Source: Nymphaea colorata
Lineage: Eukaryota; Streptophyta; Magnoliopsida; Nymphaeales; Nymphaeaceae
Length of the DNA stretch: 64,000 bases
Direction of reading: 5' to 3'
Assembly: GCF_008831285.2 (NCBI RefSeq)
Contig: NC_045146.1
Location: 10,304,972-10,368,971, forward strand
Shown here: positions 36,501-47,472 of the stretch, piece after piece
Position numbering within the stretch: the stretch's first letter is position 1
How the letters are laid out: the number at the start of each line of letters is the position of its first letter
Program-made: the position numbers and the translations under genes
The notes under the pieces: generated by a model
What the model saw: the letters and a program-made list of their open reading frames with translations, nothing else
Database searches by the model: none
Told to the model about the DNA's origin: nothing

Positions 36501-38665
36501 TTTGCTCATTTGTTGGTGAATTGGCAAAGCAGATCATTCATGAGATGCAAAGACTGCAGGAAAAGAGTCTTTCTGTACCTCCAGTTATTAAAGTTTTTTT
36601 TTTCTGATACTTTTGATGAAACTAAATGTTCAATGCGTGCATAGCAAACTAATTTAAAATTTTAATCATGTTACTTTACTGTGGTCGTCATGCTTCTGAA
36701 TAATATTGTTAGAGTTACTAGTTTTAAGTTCTTAAAGCTTCTGTCAGGATACTGATAAAAGCATGGACAATGTGGGCATGCATATGGTATTTATGCTGTT
36801 CTGTTGCACAATGGATCGTCTCTGCAGTTTATTTCTTCATACTGTGGATGTTTCTGGAGTGTCAATGGATTGTCATAAATTTGATCTGTTATTGATGCAT
36901 ACAGGAAATGAATACCCTATACCGATTCTGGTCATATTTCCTCCGTGATCATTTTAATCGCTCTATGTATAATGAATTCCGGAAATTAGCACTGGAAGAT
37001 GCAGCTGCTAATTATAATTATGGAGTAGAGTGCCTTTTCAGGTTTTATAGGTATTTTGATGGTTTCTCTCTTCATTTACGTATTTCTCTGGTTAACATTA
37101 TTAAATTTTTCACTTCAACTTTGCCATCACTTCTGATTAGTCACAGACTCTGAGACATTTAAGAACTTATACCTCAATCTATTTTGTTGATTATTTATTC
37201 TGGAATTGACCATAGTTCTTTGTTTATTTTCAGTTATGGATTGGAAAAGAAGTTTAGAGCATGCCTGTATGAAGATTTTGAAAAACTAACTTTGGAGTTC
37301 TACCACAAGGGAAATTTGTATGGCCTTGAAAAGTATTGGTAATTGCCATTAACTCAACTTTATAATGTAGACGACAAATGCTTTTCTTTGTTTTTCCTAC
37401 CGTCCTGAATGCAACATTCCTGCAGGCAGCCTTGATGGCCAGTGAACATCATTAGCAATGACTTGACAGTTGACACCAGGCAATTTGTTCTTAGTTTTTG
37501 CTGTGAGAAACTATTGTCCAACCAGCTGTTTGTGGGCCTCATGACATCAATTTGCTTGTGTTCTGCTGTAGGTCCAATCTGACACTGGTTGACTAGTTAA
37601 ACTTTGGTGGTAGGCTACGACACACGGATACATGGGTTTAGCTCACGTACCTGTGTCTATACGCCGACACGGGAAAACGGATACGGGATACACCCCGGAT
37701 ACGTTTTGGATTGGGTCTGGGCTAGACCCGATCCGAACCCAAAAAAACACCCGACTTTATGTCGTGCTCTCCTACTTCACCGACGAGCTCTCACTTCACC
37801 GACGACGATTACCCAGCAAAGAAGTTCTGCAGCTATGGAGGGCGATGGCTACGACGTCCGGCGACCCACGGCGACGTCCGGTGGTGTCCGGTGGCAGCTG
37901 GCGACATAAGTGGTTTTTTTTGTTCTTTTCGCTATTAAAAGTTTGGGTTTCATGTTCTTGATTTGGGATTGTTCTTTTTTGGATTTGCTGATTTGGGGAT
38001 GTTATTGTTTGAAGATTTTACAGTTAATCCGTCAATCTTGATCCTTAACTCTTCTTCAATGCTATGGATGGTTTTTTTTTTGGATTTGCCGATTTGGGGA
38101 TGTTCTCTTTGAGTGTGTATGGCTGTCTCCTCTTACAGAAAACAGTATCAGCTCTTTATGATTATTTGGATAAGAAGAACAGATTTTTACAACTCTTTAC
38201 GATTTTTCTGCTTTGGCTTTTCAATGTTGTTTTCACTCTTGGAATGACACGACCTTGCTTTCGCTGGTTTCACATTTATATCAGCTGAAAACCATAGATA
38301 TTTTAAGTTGTTAATTTGTTATGCTTTATTATGACATTGAGATTGTAAGAGTGAACTATTAGTTTAATGTTTTTTTTTTCATTTTATCATTGTAAGCTGT
38401 AGATTTTGATCAAGACATTTCTGAATGAAATTTCAGGGCATATCATTTCTATAGAAAGGACAAAAGACCTCTGAAGCTGCATCCCGAGCTGGAGAAGTTG
38501 CTCAAAGAAGAGTTTCGCTCCCTGGACGATTTCAGAGCCAAGTCAAAAGCAACGAAAGATTGTAATTATAGTGCTAATGGTGCTTCCAAGGATGAGACAG
38601 ACAGCAGTGAGTCTCCAGCTTTAGCTGAAGCTGCTGCTGCTACCAGTTTGTTGAAGTTGGGATAG
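15715..38665 (+). CDS. LARP1: La-related protein 1 (LARP1), 14 coding exons
   Basis: Exons: 15715-16080, 21917-22475, 22683-22881, 23039-23129, 23294-23365, 23468-24159, 32644-32713, 33992-34096, 34237-34577, 34677-34835, 34954-35017, 36905-37050, 37234-37338, 38437-38665. All junctions are GT-AG and phases agree, giving 3,198 nt (1,065 residues plus stop). An acidic/Pro-rich N-terminus with the WPPL motif is followed by a Pro/His/Asn-rich linker (about 123-350), a La motif (about 355-440, including [13 protein letters not shown] and IDQEGWIPI), an acidic Ser-rich linker, [10 protein letters not shown], and a C-terminal DM15 block (about 865-1010, [33 protein letters not shown]). In this family the La motif binds RNA, DM15 binds capped 5'-TOP mRNA ends, and the protein acts in the cytosol downstream of TOR on translation and decay. 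The ATG at 15715 is the first in this frame after the leader; GTG/TTG triplets just before it are unlikely starts. Length is somewhat above common plant LARP1 sizes because of the linkers. Confidence 0.95.
17229..17266. repeat. (AC)n microsatellite
   Basis: An uninterrupted run of AC dinucleotides lies in LARP1 intron 1, preceded by two copies of a 'gacctatgttgtcaaa' motif at about 17165 and 17198. Confidence 0.95.
18530..19525. repeat. Unclassified CT-rich repeat, copy A (split by a hAT-like element)
   Basis: The segment cctaggcctgg...ttaggttgta...CT-rich run...cttgtctaggcactgcttagcc...ggtctgct, then after the inserted element ggtctgcttagtgctttt, matches copy B at 21447-21720 in the same order (including 'gcctgtctaggcgccacctaggcc' and 'ggcctgcctagtgctttc'). 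The family is not identified. The match supports the insertion call for the element inside it. Confidence 0.65.
18757..19501. mobile_element. Non-autonomous hAT-like element with TCGTACGATACG palindromes
   Basis: A 745-bp element with short terminal inverted repeats (left CAGTGTTGTA, right end reverse complement CAATGTTGTA) and a perfect 8-bp target duplication, ggtctgct, at 18749-18756 and 19502-19509. An 8-bp duplication is the hallmark of hAT elements. The left 180 bp are packed with overlapping copies of the palindrome-like tatcgtacgatacg. The right end carries the inverted counterpart (acgatacggttacgatacg). No transposase is encoded. It sits in LARP1 intron 1. Confidence 0.87.
20235..20312. 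repeat. CA and GT microsatellite pair
   Basis: A (CA)n run at about 20235-20262 is followed after about 35 bp by a (GT)n run, so the two can pair as an inverted repeat. It lies in LARP1 intron 1. Confidence 0.85.
21447..21720. repeat. Unclassified CT-rich repeat, copy B (empty-site paralogue)
   Basis: Counterpart of copy A without the hAT-like insertion. The site ggcctgcctagtgctttc at 21701-21718 runs straight through where copy A is interrupted. The CT-rich middle generates a Phe/Leu/Ser-rich pseudo-frame. Confidence 0.65.
22683..23510 (+). CDS. LARP1: LARP1 exons 3-6 start: La motif block
   Basis: These exons carry the RNA-binding La motif. Exon 3 (22683-22881) ends in the helix IVKQIEYYF after a run of prolines. 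Exon 4 (23039-23129) gives [20 protein letters not shown] and ends FRR. Exon 5 (23294-23365) gives [18 protein letters not shown]. Exon 6 opens with [13 protein letters not shown]. Together they cover the conserved winged-helix La domain without gaps. Intron phases (2, 0, 0) agree at every join. Confidence 0.95.
25517..26163. mobile_element. Long-TIR non-autonomous DNA element (MULE-like?)
   Basis: The left end catagccacaaatgtc followed by 'gggtttttaatggtaaggtttttcttggg' matches the reverse complement of the right end (catagccacaaatatc, then 'ggtttttattgccaaggtttttcttggg') over about 65-70 bp. Long inverted ends suggest a Mutator-like element, but I could not find a convincing target duplication. 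The interior is AT-rich and non-coding. Confidence 0.6.
27284..27958. mobile_element. hAT-like non-autonomous element, sibling 1
   Basis: A 675-bp element starting CTATGTCTGACGGGTAC and ending with the reverse complement of CTATGTTACATAGGTACGG. It is flanked by a near-perfect 8-bp duplication (cttttaag at 27276-27283, ctcttaag at 27959-27966). GGTAC-rich subterminal sequence at the left resembles the element at 31112. It contains (GA)n tracts at about 27606-27695. Confidence 0.72.
28036..28099. repeat. (CA)n(TA)n compound microsatellite
   Basis: A long CA run passes directly into TA repeats. It is in LARP1 intron 6. Confidence 0.95.
30471..30484 (+). other. Possible LTR-element primer site
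   Basis: tggtatcggagc differs by one base from the initiator-Met primer motif of plant retrotransposons. It could mark the inner edge of a decayed LTR whose body would be at about 30300-30470. No partner LTR or coding remnant was seen nearby, so this is weak. Confidence 0.25.
31112..32217. mobile_element. hAT-like non-autonomous element, sibling 2
   Basis: A 1,106-bp element with ends CTATGATACACGGGTACGG and, on the reverse complement of the right end, CTATGTCACATGGGTGCGG. It has a perfect 8-bp target duplication, gatttaag (31104-31111 and 32218-32225). The interior carries a 3 x 72-bp minisatellite (31535-31750) and a (TA)n(TG)n run (about 32083-32153). The same terminal pattern as 27284-27958 makes the two members of one family. 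Confidence 0.85.
31535..31750. repeat. Minisatellite, 3 x 72 bp
   Basis: The unit 'catcttgccgccgccgg ... gggaagagctaggg' starts at 31535, 31607 and 31679. The period is a multiple of three, so frames stay open through all units on both strands. It lies inside the hAT-like element and is not evidence of a gene. Confidence 0.88.
33535..33600. repeat. poly-C / (AC)n / (ATAC)n microsatellite cluster
   Basis: A run of ten C is followed by AC repeats and then tetranucleotide repeats (catacatacata). It lies in LARP1 intron 7. Confidence 0.92.
34801..38665 (+). CDS. LARP1: LARP1 DM15-block exons 10 (end) to 14
   Basis: The repeats characteristic of LARP1 are spread over five exons: [25 protein letters not shown] (exons 10-11), [17 protein letters not shown] and [19 protein letters not shown] (exon 12), [19 protein letters not shown] (exon 13), and [12 protein letters not shown] (exons 13-14). 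The helical repeats with aromatic residues (YRFW, FRFY, EKYW) form the cap-binding surface in characterised LARP1 proteins. A short acidic Ala/Ser-rich tail follows to TAG at 38663-38665. Confidence 0.94.
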
Positions 38666-38870
38666 TGAAGGAAGTTGAGGAGGATGGGGGGGCTTAATTT
38701 TGGACTGCTGTGATGTTTTTATCCAATTCTTTTCTATAAGTCCTCTGATGATGACGATGATTTGAGTTGAATGGGTGGCTCTGAAATTTTTTTTGCTTTG
38801 GAGTTCTTGGTTCACCTCGGCTTCATTGTACATAAGAATAATCATGGAATGAATTATCAAAATTGATTAA
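38666..38870 (+). terminator. LARP1 3' UTR and likely polyadenylation region
   Basis: T-rich sequence follows the stop. A ttgtacataagaataat stretch at about 38825-38842 resembles plant far/near-upstream poly(A) elements. The exact cleavage site cannot be read from sequence. Confidence 0.4.
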
Positions 38871-39464
38871 TAACAGATTAAAATTAAATCTGTTTCATTT
38901 TTGAAGGTGTTTTTGTTTTGCTTGTATGCTGGTTACCGTTGGTTTGTTTCTTGATGTTACTATTTTCTGTATTTTCACAGTTCTCAAAGCTTGAAATTCA
39001 GCTGTGCGTCGACATATTGGGTTGGGGCTGACGATAATCCGTGGATCGACTCACCACTCGTAGTTAGCATTGTGCACATTAGACATGAGGCTTATCTATG
39101 GGTATCCGGTAACGTTTCTGGCTTGTATGCATTAATTGCAAAAGGTGGGTCTGATAGGGCTTCGGCATTGAGGAGGCATAAATAATGCTAAAATTAAACT
39201 AGAATTGAAGCATGTGATGTCAGTTCACTATAGAATTAAAGTATTTAAAAGAACAAAAGAATGAACTTAACTTCTTTCTTTTCGTGGAAACTACATTAGC
39301 GCATTGATTACAAAATATTTAAGAATTTTACAGTATCTTGACAGACAATCTTGACAGCACCTGCCTGCTGAGATTGCTGGCAACTTGCATTAATTATAAT
39401 CAAGGTAAACTACAGCTCCTAGGCATAACTACAATGTCTCATACCATTATAAAACATTGAGGCA

Positions 39465-39707
39465 TTATATTTCTCCAATCTCTGCCCTCCAGACTTTGAT
39501 TTCCATATCTGTTTTAGAATCTCCAAAACTATTGTACTTGAAGGATGAATTTTCTGGAAAATAAGATTTCACCCCAGCCATTTTTATCAGCTCTGTAAAC
39601 GCTTGAGAACCAGCATGCTCCATTATGTTCCTTCTTTGATTTTGAGTTGAATAGCCAAAATGCCATTTTTCCTTGAAGTGACCGAGGATACTTGAAATTG
39701 GAGCCAG
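39465..39707 (-). CDS. Probable terminal exon of an unrecognised gene
   Basis: On the - strand an open frame of 80 codons plus stop begins right after an acceptor-like 'ccaaactcattag'. It encodes LAPISSILGHFKEKWHFGYS, then TQNQRRNIMEHAGSQAFTEL, then IKMAGVKSYFPENSSFKYNS and an end WRAEIGEI. Composition is that of an ordinary soluble protein, with no repeats or low complexity, unlike the shadow frame (39529-39771) that overlaps it in another register. I do not recognise the family. Upstream exons would lie above 39710 on the same strand; none was assembled. The gene would be convergent with LARP1, with the two 3' ends about 600 bp apart. It could also be a pseudogene fragment. Confidence 0.5.
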   Translation of the reverse strand: MAPISSILGHFKEKWHFGYSTQNQRRNIMEHAGSQAFTELIKMAGVKSYFPENSSFKYNSFGDSKTDMEIKVWRAEIGEI

Positions 39708-42700
39708 CTAATGAGTTTGGATCATGCAACAATCGGATTCTTTTGGAAAAGCCTCTCTTGGATTTGGGCATTAATGGCTTCTACACCAACTATTGACTAT
39801 ATAAAGTTAAGTCAACACACCCTTTCATTTTCTTTTTGCCCTATTTTAAGAAACTGTTGATGTGCATTTCTATGAATACCTTTTCATAATAGATTTATTG
39901 ATGGAAATCTAATTAGAGCACACGCCAACAAACAATTTCCTTGACTGTCAGCATACCTGGGCAATGATCGAACCCACAGGGAATGAGTACAAGATTTGAA
40001 TGAACTCCCAAAATACCAAGAATATGACTATTAATCAACAAGATTGAATGTTTGTAGAGTACGGAATGAAATCAATGCTACCTCTCAATACACAAGTCCA
40101 AACACTTAAAAGCTACAAAAGAAAAAAAAAAGACCCGAATTCCTAAGGTATTGTTAACTATTCTTCAAGCTCAAATCCCAGGCAAGGCTTCAACTTGCAA
40201 AATCAGAGCACTGAACCACAATAGAACTGGAGGACAAGGCAAAACGAACATTAGTACTTCAAATTAAAGAAATAGACTCTATACTTACTCAAACATGCCT
40301 CCCTAATTAAGAACATGTGAAACCATAAAATCACTTAAACTGCATAACAAGAAACATTACCAGAGAGACACACATCTATAATTGACACAAATATACTGAA
40401 CATAGGACTCTCACGTCGGAGCAGTAACTCTCTGGTCTACCTGACAGAAATATGAAGCACCTAATGAAAATGATGAAAACACCCTTATTATGCAATTCAG
40501 GATAGACTTCTTTATTGTGCTTAAGATAGAGGGTTAGAAGTGTCAAGAGTTCAAGTGGAAGACATCAATCAAAAGCTAACACTTGAAAGAATCCAACCCA
40601 ATTATAGAACCCAAAAATCTGTTATATTTAAAAACATATGAGCATTTTAATACAAACGACAGTTAAAAGTTTGGTTTCATCATTTTATGGAAACCAGCGG
40701 GCCAAACAGTAATAAAAAAGTATATTAAATAAGATTCAAACTTTACAAGGATTGGTCAATAGGCTGTCGACAAATGGAATTTTCATTTAAAAATCAAGTC
40801 AGTTGTCCTTCCAATTCTCAATCGCCAAATGGTGTTGAATTCTGGTTTTGCATAATTTAAGCAAATTATATCAAGACGAGAGCGGATGCACAATACAATC
40901 ACAAAATTAAATTTAAGCTATGGTTGAATCAACTTACATAATTCAATTACATACTCCCAGATTTAATCATCGCACACTAAGTTTTCAGAAGCCACAAGGC
41001 AGTATGTAAGAACACACATGAAATGACCTACTGTTCAGATGCAAATTTGGTTTGCTCCATGTGTCGACCATTTAACATTTAATTTGCATTTGTTTGACTT
41101 GTGCAGAATCTCCAGGGAGATTATATCAGACCTGTTTGTACGAAGCTTGACCATTTCTGGGGCCTTTACTAGGGATAATCAAGCCAATGACTAAACTTTA
41201 CCCTTATACTATTAAGCATGTAAGTGTAATCCTGATCCCAATCCAAGAATAAAGCAAACATAGCATAGTTTTTGAAAATAATGTTCAATGAAAATCTAAC
41301 CTTAGAATTTGGGACCTTGATTGAGATATCATTGAGAGTTGCTTCTTGAGTTGAAGAACCAAGCTAAAACTCACATTTATGTAGAAAACTCAACCTTACT
41401 AGTTAAAAGTAACATTCTACCTAAACTAGATGTTGAATATATCAAAACCTCACACTTGACAAATGAAACTTAAATTTATGATCTAGTCTAATAATGGCAT
41501 ATGCTATATGTACATGAAACATTAATTTGTTGTTTAAAAGCATTTGAACATATTTCCTAGAGGGCATCTAAAATGCATTACTAGATTCAAATTTTAAGAC
41601 ATATCACCAAAAGAAAAATAACCATGACGTGTAATAAATTACAAATCACAAAAATCCGGTGGCCAACATCGTCAAATCCGACCAAATAGAGAGGACAGGC
41701 AGTGCTCAATGGAGCACTAGTCAATATTCTGTAACCATGGACTGTAGCCTAAGATGATGCCTAAAACTCTCATCCAGAATAAATAACAAAGCAATAAATT
41801 AAATTTAAAACCATAGATCAAATACAGCAAAACTATAGAGGATATTTCCCAAACAAATATGCTCTGACCAATGGTAATGGTCAAAACCGAAATTGAAAGC
41901 AACAAGGGGGGTGCCATTTTTGGATAGTGACCATGAGCCCTATACTTTTCCACTTGTAACTGTGACTGGGGCCACTTGCAGTTATAATATAAGCCTTTGT
42001 GAACTATACTTCAAAATAAATAATTTTCCTCAAAAGATATTTGATTTATAAATATGTTTCTTTATTTCTCTCACTAGCCATAACTGCAAGTTGGGCTTAT
42101 AGGGAATCCTATGAAGTAGGCTTTAAATCGCTCAACGCCTTTTATTTGAGGGTTAATCATCCACTTACCCTATTATTGGCCTCATAGAAGCAAACCCTAA
42201 AACACCCACCATATTTTCTCTCTTGTTATTATTTCTCTTTGCTACGCCGTTGGAGTTCATCTGCCATTTGGTGCACAACAAACTTAGAGACTCCACTATC
42301 CTGCTAAGGAGGTTGAAGGGCTCACATGCATCATCGGGTGCTGAAAACCCAACAATGGTATGGGAGCTAGTAGGTTCTATCTCACCGCAAACTACAGACT
42401 TAATTCCAAACCCTATTGATACCAGGCTAGAATAGAAGTTCTAAATATCGATATACTATTTGCATGCTTGAGATCAAAGCAAACAAGAAAGGAAGATGGG
42501 CTTACTTGAATGTCTAATGCCAGCTAGAATACTCATATATGATGGTTTTGGATGCTTGAATGTATGCTTGCCATTTTGGATAAATGCTGCATACTGCATG
42601 CAAGTTTATTAGACACAGCTTTTTTGGTAACTGTCATACTATGTGCATGCATACCCTATTATAGTGTCACATGGATAAGAAATCAATGATGATACTCATC

Positions 42701-43780
42701 TATTAGGGTTTCTTGTTCATTGATCAATAGTATATAAACCTTTTTATACACAATGATGTTAAAATAACAGTATTTTCTTTCGTCTACTCAAAGTTAGATT
42801 AAATAGATATCTCCTACAGTTTGTCTGAGCATGCATGTCTATACCGAAAGTTGTGCACATATTTTTTCACAACTATGTGATATTTAGTGTCTTTGAACTG
42901 AGCATAGACTCCATCAGTTTTTTTTGTGAGCCAAAAGTTTTCATCATAGAACTGCTTACATTTATAGCCCATAAAACAAAGTACACAAATAAAGTGAGGA
43001 AAACCATAAGGAACCCCTCTACCATCCAATAGCAAGGTCTGCTTAAATCATGATATGAGATTAGAGCAATTGTTGCAGTCCCTCCACATGATAGAAGGCC
43101 ATTATGCTTACAAAAACAATAAAAAAGGGACAAGAACTTTGAGGACGTTCAATAGAAGAGGAAGAGAAAATCATATGATGATGACACTCATCAAAGGACA
43201 AACATAGAAAAAAGTCAACATCTAGACTGAACAAAATAAGATTAGGAGTGGAAACTTCCCTTGGCCAGTTGTGTGCTTGAAGAAAAAGGACAAATCTATT
43301 TTTTTCTTCCTTTTTGCTGACGCATCTGCACTCTATGTGCTGGTATGGTCGGTCTTCTTGTTTGCTTCTAAGCCGATGTCTATTGAATTTTGTAACACAA
43401 CAGAATGGGAGAAATATAGTGAAATGGCACAGGAAGGAGGTTTGGACATAGGCATAGCAGACTGCCTCCAACCCTCCGATGGGAGATAGCCGAGTACACT
43501 CTGTTCAACAACAGAAAAAAAAAAGGGAGGGGAGAAGACTACCTATTGCTTGTGTGGGTGGAGAAGTTGTAAATTTTTTCATTACATGCAAACCATACAA
43601 ATGAAACTTGGTTACTTGTAATTTGTGGCACCTTTACCATGGGTAATTAGACCAACGACTAGACTAGATGTACTAATTCCAAAGTCTAAATGTTGTCTAA
43701 AACAAACACCCTAATTTGAACTTGTGCATGTTTTAAAATCTAAGTTGATCTAAAAAACAAGTAAGCAGCTTAGTTGTCCA
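39708..43780. other. AT-rich region, no gene assembled
   Basis: It may contain introns of the - strand gene ending at 39465, but I found no convincing further exon. Open frames (41717-41953 -, 42223-42435 +, 42814-43471 both strands) show no domain or codon pattern I recognise. The stretch at 42070-42440 looks leader-like (aaaccctaaa, then an ATG-containing frame) but cannot be assigned. Confidence 0.35.
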
Positions 43781-43789
43781 AGATCTTTA

Positions 43790-45470
43790 ATTGCTTCTTG
43801 TCCCAAAGCCTTTAACAAGATAGTGGATAACCTTTGTTGAGCTACCTGTCACCACGATATCATCAGCATATACAAGCATGAAAATTTTGATTTTGAGTTT
43901 TTACTTTATAAAATAATAATGTGCCTCCCTTGGATTCTATAAAGTGTTGCTCCTCATGATACTATTTGAACCACTCAAACCAAGCCCTTCGAGCTCATCT
44001 TAAATTGTATAATGCTCTTTTAAGCTTACAAATATAATTTTATCTTATCTTCAAAGCCTAATGGTTGTTGCATAAAATCTTCTTCATGAAAATTTTCATG
44101 CAAGAACATGTTATTAACATTTAGTTGATAAATTGCCCAACCTTTTCTAACGGCAATAGGTAAAACCATTTCGATAGTGACAATTTAATAAGGTCTCAAA
44201 ATAATCTGCTCCCTCATGTTAACTAAAGCTCCTAGCAACCACAAGGGCTTTGTGCCAAAGCACCAAAATTTTCTTTCATGGCATAGTGACATTTTGGTTG
44301 AGATAGCGGGGGGGTTCCATCATTAGTCACTAAGCAAACTAGCAATATTCAAATACTAAGGTAACAAGAGAAAAACTTTTGGTTGCCTAGCACCATCCTG
44401 CAATCTAGTGATCATGGGATGTGACTAACAACAGGTATAGGGTCATGGCCTCCCAAAGACAGCTCAGCAAACAAAGCATTAGAGGTGAGGTTACTTGCTC
44501 ACAAGTCATATTCACCACCATTATTGATCTTACTTATCATCTGATTCAAAGTCAGGTCACCAATATCATGTTGAGTATAAACAAGGCCTCCACATTGATT
44601 TTCATTGTTGTGCTTGATGGTGATCATGGGCAATAAAAAAGACCATCACCATTACCATATTTCTCCCTCTAACTTTCTAGAGTTGAGTGGCAACATAGAA
44701 AGTCATTAGTATGCGCTTTTTTCAGCCATTGTCCAACTTGCTCGCTAATAATAGGGATGTGACATTAAGCATAAAGGAAGGTCCCTTCCATGTAATGAAT
44801 ACGCTTGGAAATGTATTAGTCATGCAATGATAACATAAAACACCTTTATAATTTGCTTCTACTCCAAGATAGACACACACTTGGGACTTCCATTCAAGTT
44901 TGTTTTTATTATAGGGAACCAAATAAGGATTGCATATGCTTCCAAAATCTCTAATGAATTCCATGGAAAGGTTTCTTTTAAAAGAAACTTCAAAGGAGAG
45001 ACATGATTTGCATTGGCATTTGGAAGTTGATTAATGATGTAGGCTGCAAGCTTAAATGCATCAACCCAAAAACTGACACTCACAAAGGCATCACGCAGAG
45101 ACCACTTTAAGATAGATGTCAATGTTGCCTTTCAATGATTATGTTTTGTTGATGTGTGCATAAACAAGAAATCCATTGTTGTGTTCCATTTTCACACAAA
45201 AGTTTGTTGTTATGGAATACTTTGATGGTCTCTTCTATTGTTTTTGAACCCATTTTTAAAAATTTTGAAATAGAAGAGGGTCTCAATTTTCTTTTTTGGG
45301 AGAAAAACAAACAAAAGCAACTAAAATCATCAACAATAAGAAAGTAATAAACATGTCCTTCTCTAGATGATGCTTTTTAATAATCATTTCTTGTTTGTGG
45401 GAAACTCATTCACTTTGGAAAGAGGTTTTTGTGTTTTATCTTCTACAAAAGGTATATCATCTTTTATTTT
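43790..45470 (-). pseudogene. Ty1/copia pol remnant (integrase then reverse transcriptase)
   Basis: Read on the - strand from 45470 downward, a GAG-pre-integrase/integrase stretch gives VFHNNKLLCENGTQQWISC, CTHQQNIIIERQH and WVDAFKLAAYIINQLPNA (about 45310-45000). It continues to NPYLVPYNKNKLEWKSQVCV and YLGVEANYKG (about 44930-44830). From about 44170 down, RT signatures appear in shifting frames: IYQLNVNNMFLHENFHEEDF, MQQPLGFED and a YADDIV-like segment (about 43870). INT before RT defines copia. Stops and frameshifts are frequent and no LTR pair was found, so this is a dead fragment. Confidence 0.8.
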
Positions 45471-45824
45471 CAAGTTTTCACTTCTATTGCCTTTTAAAAA
45501 TTTACCGTAGGTTTGTCATTTTTTACTTATTTATTGAAGATACGAGTAACCAATCTTACATGGCAATGGACAGTAGGGGAGATCTGACTGACTGGTTGAG
45601 GATTACATACAATTTTTGTAAATAAATCATATCATGAGGAATATCTCATTTTAAGCATCATTTAGTTGGAACAAGCAATAATGTGTCATAGTGCAACTGT
45701 TTCAAAGAGAACCATTGCCACCATATGTAGATATTAGTACTTAGAAATGATTAACTAGCAGAAAATAGGACTGAAAAAAGAATTTCATGATGTTGAGATA
45801 GTATATGTAGAGCCCTACGGGGTT

Positions 45825-45986
45825 GATGAGGAGATTGAAAGTGGAAACGAAAACTATGAGTTGGAAAAAGAAGAAGAGGATGCTAATGTTAGTTTGAGAA
45901 TGATGAGGAGATTGAAAGTGTAAACTAAAACTATGAGTTGGAAAAAAAGAAGAAGAAGAAGAGGATGCTAATGTTAGTTTGAGAAC
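45825..45986. repeat. Tandem duplication, period 78 bp
   Basis: gatgaggagattgaaagtg...gctaatgttagtttgaga is repeated head to tail, with an expanded aagaagaag run in the second copy. It lies inside the hAT-type pseudogene's acidic region. Confidence 0.88.
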
Positions 45987-47402
45987 CACATAATGTAAAG
46001 GAAAAGACACTTCTTCAAGTAGAAAGAGAATAGGTGTAGTTGCAACGGGATGTAGTCATGGGAGGTCCCTTGACCGTAGTAGTGGTGGCAGAGTACCTAG
46101 TGGAAGGTTGAGTTCCTTGATCAAGAATTTTTTCCATGCTTGTGGTACTGTAAGTACTCAATCTGAGATATGTACAGCTAAAATTTCAAATAAAATTATT
46201 GAGTGGGTAGATAATTTAGTGGGAAGATGGTTTTATGATGCATGCATTTTCTTTAATGCAACTAATTCTTTTATTTTCAACATATCGTAGATTAAATCAC
46301 TTCTGTAGGTTGTGAATATAAAATGTTCTGTTATTATAAGTGGGTATAAAATGCCATTTTATCACAAGTTGGGAGGTAAAATTCTTGATAATGCAGCTAG
46401 AGATGTGAAGGCATATTGTGATCATTTAAGCGATCGCTAATAGGACACGTCTCAACATGATGGCAAATAGATAAAAAGATATAAAGAACAAAATGTTGGT
46501 AACATTTCTCGTAGGCTGGGCCCATGTGTACTATGTTTTAAAAATCTATTGATTTATCAAATGGGCCTAACATTGTGGATGCTATATATGGAAAATTTGA
46601 CGAAGTTGTATGTAAAGTTGGGTTTGAAAATATCCTCTAGTTTATTACCAATAATGCTACAAATTGTAAGGTGTTTGTTATTCTATTGAGCCCATGTGCT
46701 ACTTATTGTGTAAATCTGATGCTTCATGATCTTGGTGAAAGATAAAATATGAAAACAACTATAGCAAGAAAACAACAAATCACAAAGTTCATTTATAGTC
46801 ATTCCTATGTTTTGAATTTGATGAAAAGGTCACAAAAGGGGCTGAATTGGTTTGACCTTCACATACAGAGTTTGTCACAAATGTTTTGACTATACAAAAT
46901 GTAGTCATGCAAGGAATCATCTTAGGCAAATGGGCTTAGTAATGATGAAGCTATATATCCACATGCCTATAAAAAAAATGCCAGGGTAGTTGTGGATATT
47001 ATATTCAGCTTTGAATTTTGAGAATCATGCATCAATCTATTGAAGATTTGCGTACCTCAGGAGAAAGTTTTGGTACTGATTGACATTGAAGCTAAGTCTT
47101 CTAGAGAATATTTGTATGAAGCTATGAAGTGAGAAAATGAGACCATTTGAGACAACCTCAATGGAAATAAGAGCTTATATATGCCTATATGGAGGATTAT
47201 AGATAAGAGGTGTTCATGACAACTTCATCAGTTGCTTACTAACTAAATCTTACCATTAAGTTTCTTCCTATATTTAAATTGGATAGAGAAGTCTAGCATG
47301 GTTTGTTAGACTGTGTTGATGTAATACTTACATATCATGAAGAACAAGATGTTGTTCACTTGTCGTTGCACAAAAGACAGCCTGCATATGCTGGTGAGAT
47401 CA

Positions 47403-47472
47403 TTCCGTACATCTATAGCAAAGAAAGAAATAGGTTGTTCCGTACATCTATAGCAAAGAAAGAAATAGGTTG
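47403..47472. repeat. Identical tandem duplication, 2 x 35 bp
   Basis: ttccgtacatctatagcaaa... appears at 47403 and 47438 without differences. 35 is not a multiple of 3, so it shifts frame. A second, dispersed repeat, agacagcc(t/c)gcatatgctgg, occurs at 47376 and 47731, implying a further local duplication in this pseudogene. Confidence 0.88.

Noticed and set aside
37604-37961. Frames in LARP1 intron 13 beginning near 'ctacgacacacggatac'
   Set aside because: The start resembles the ctatg...acggg hAT-like termini, but no matching right end or duplication was found. It is neither a supported gene nor a bounded element.
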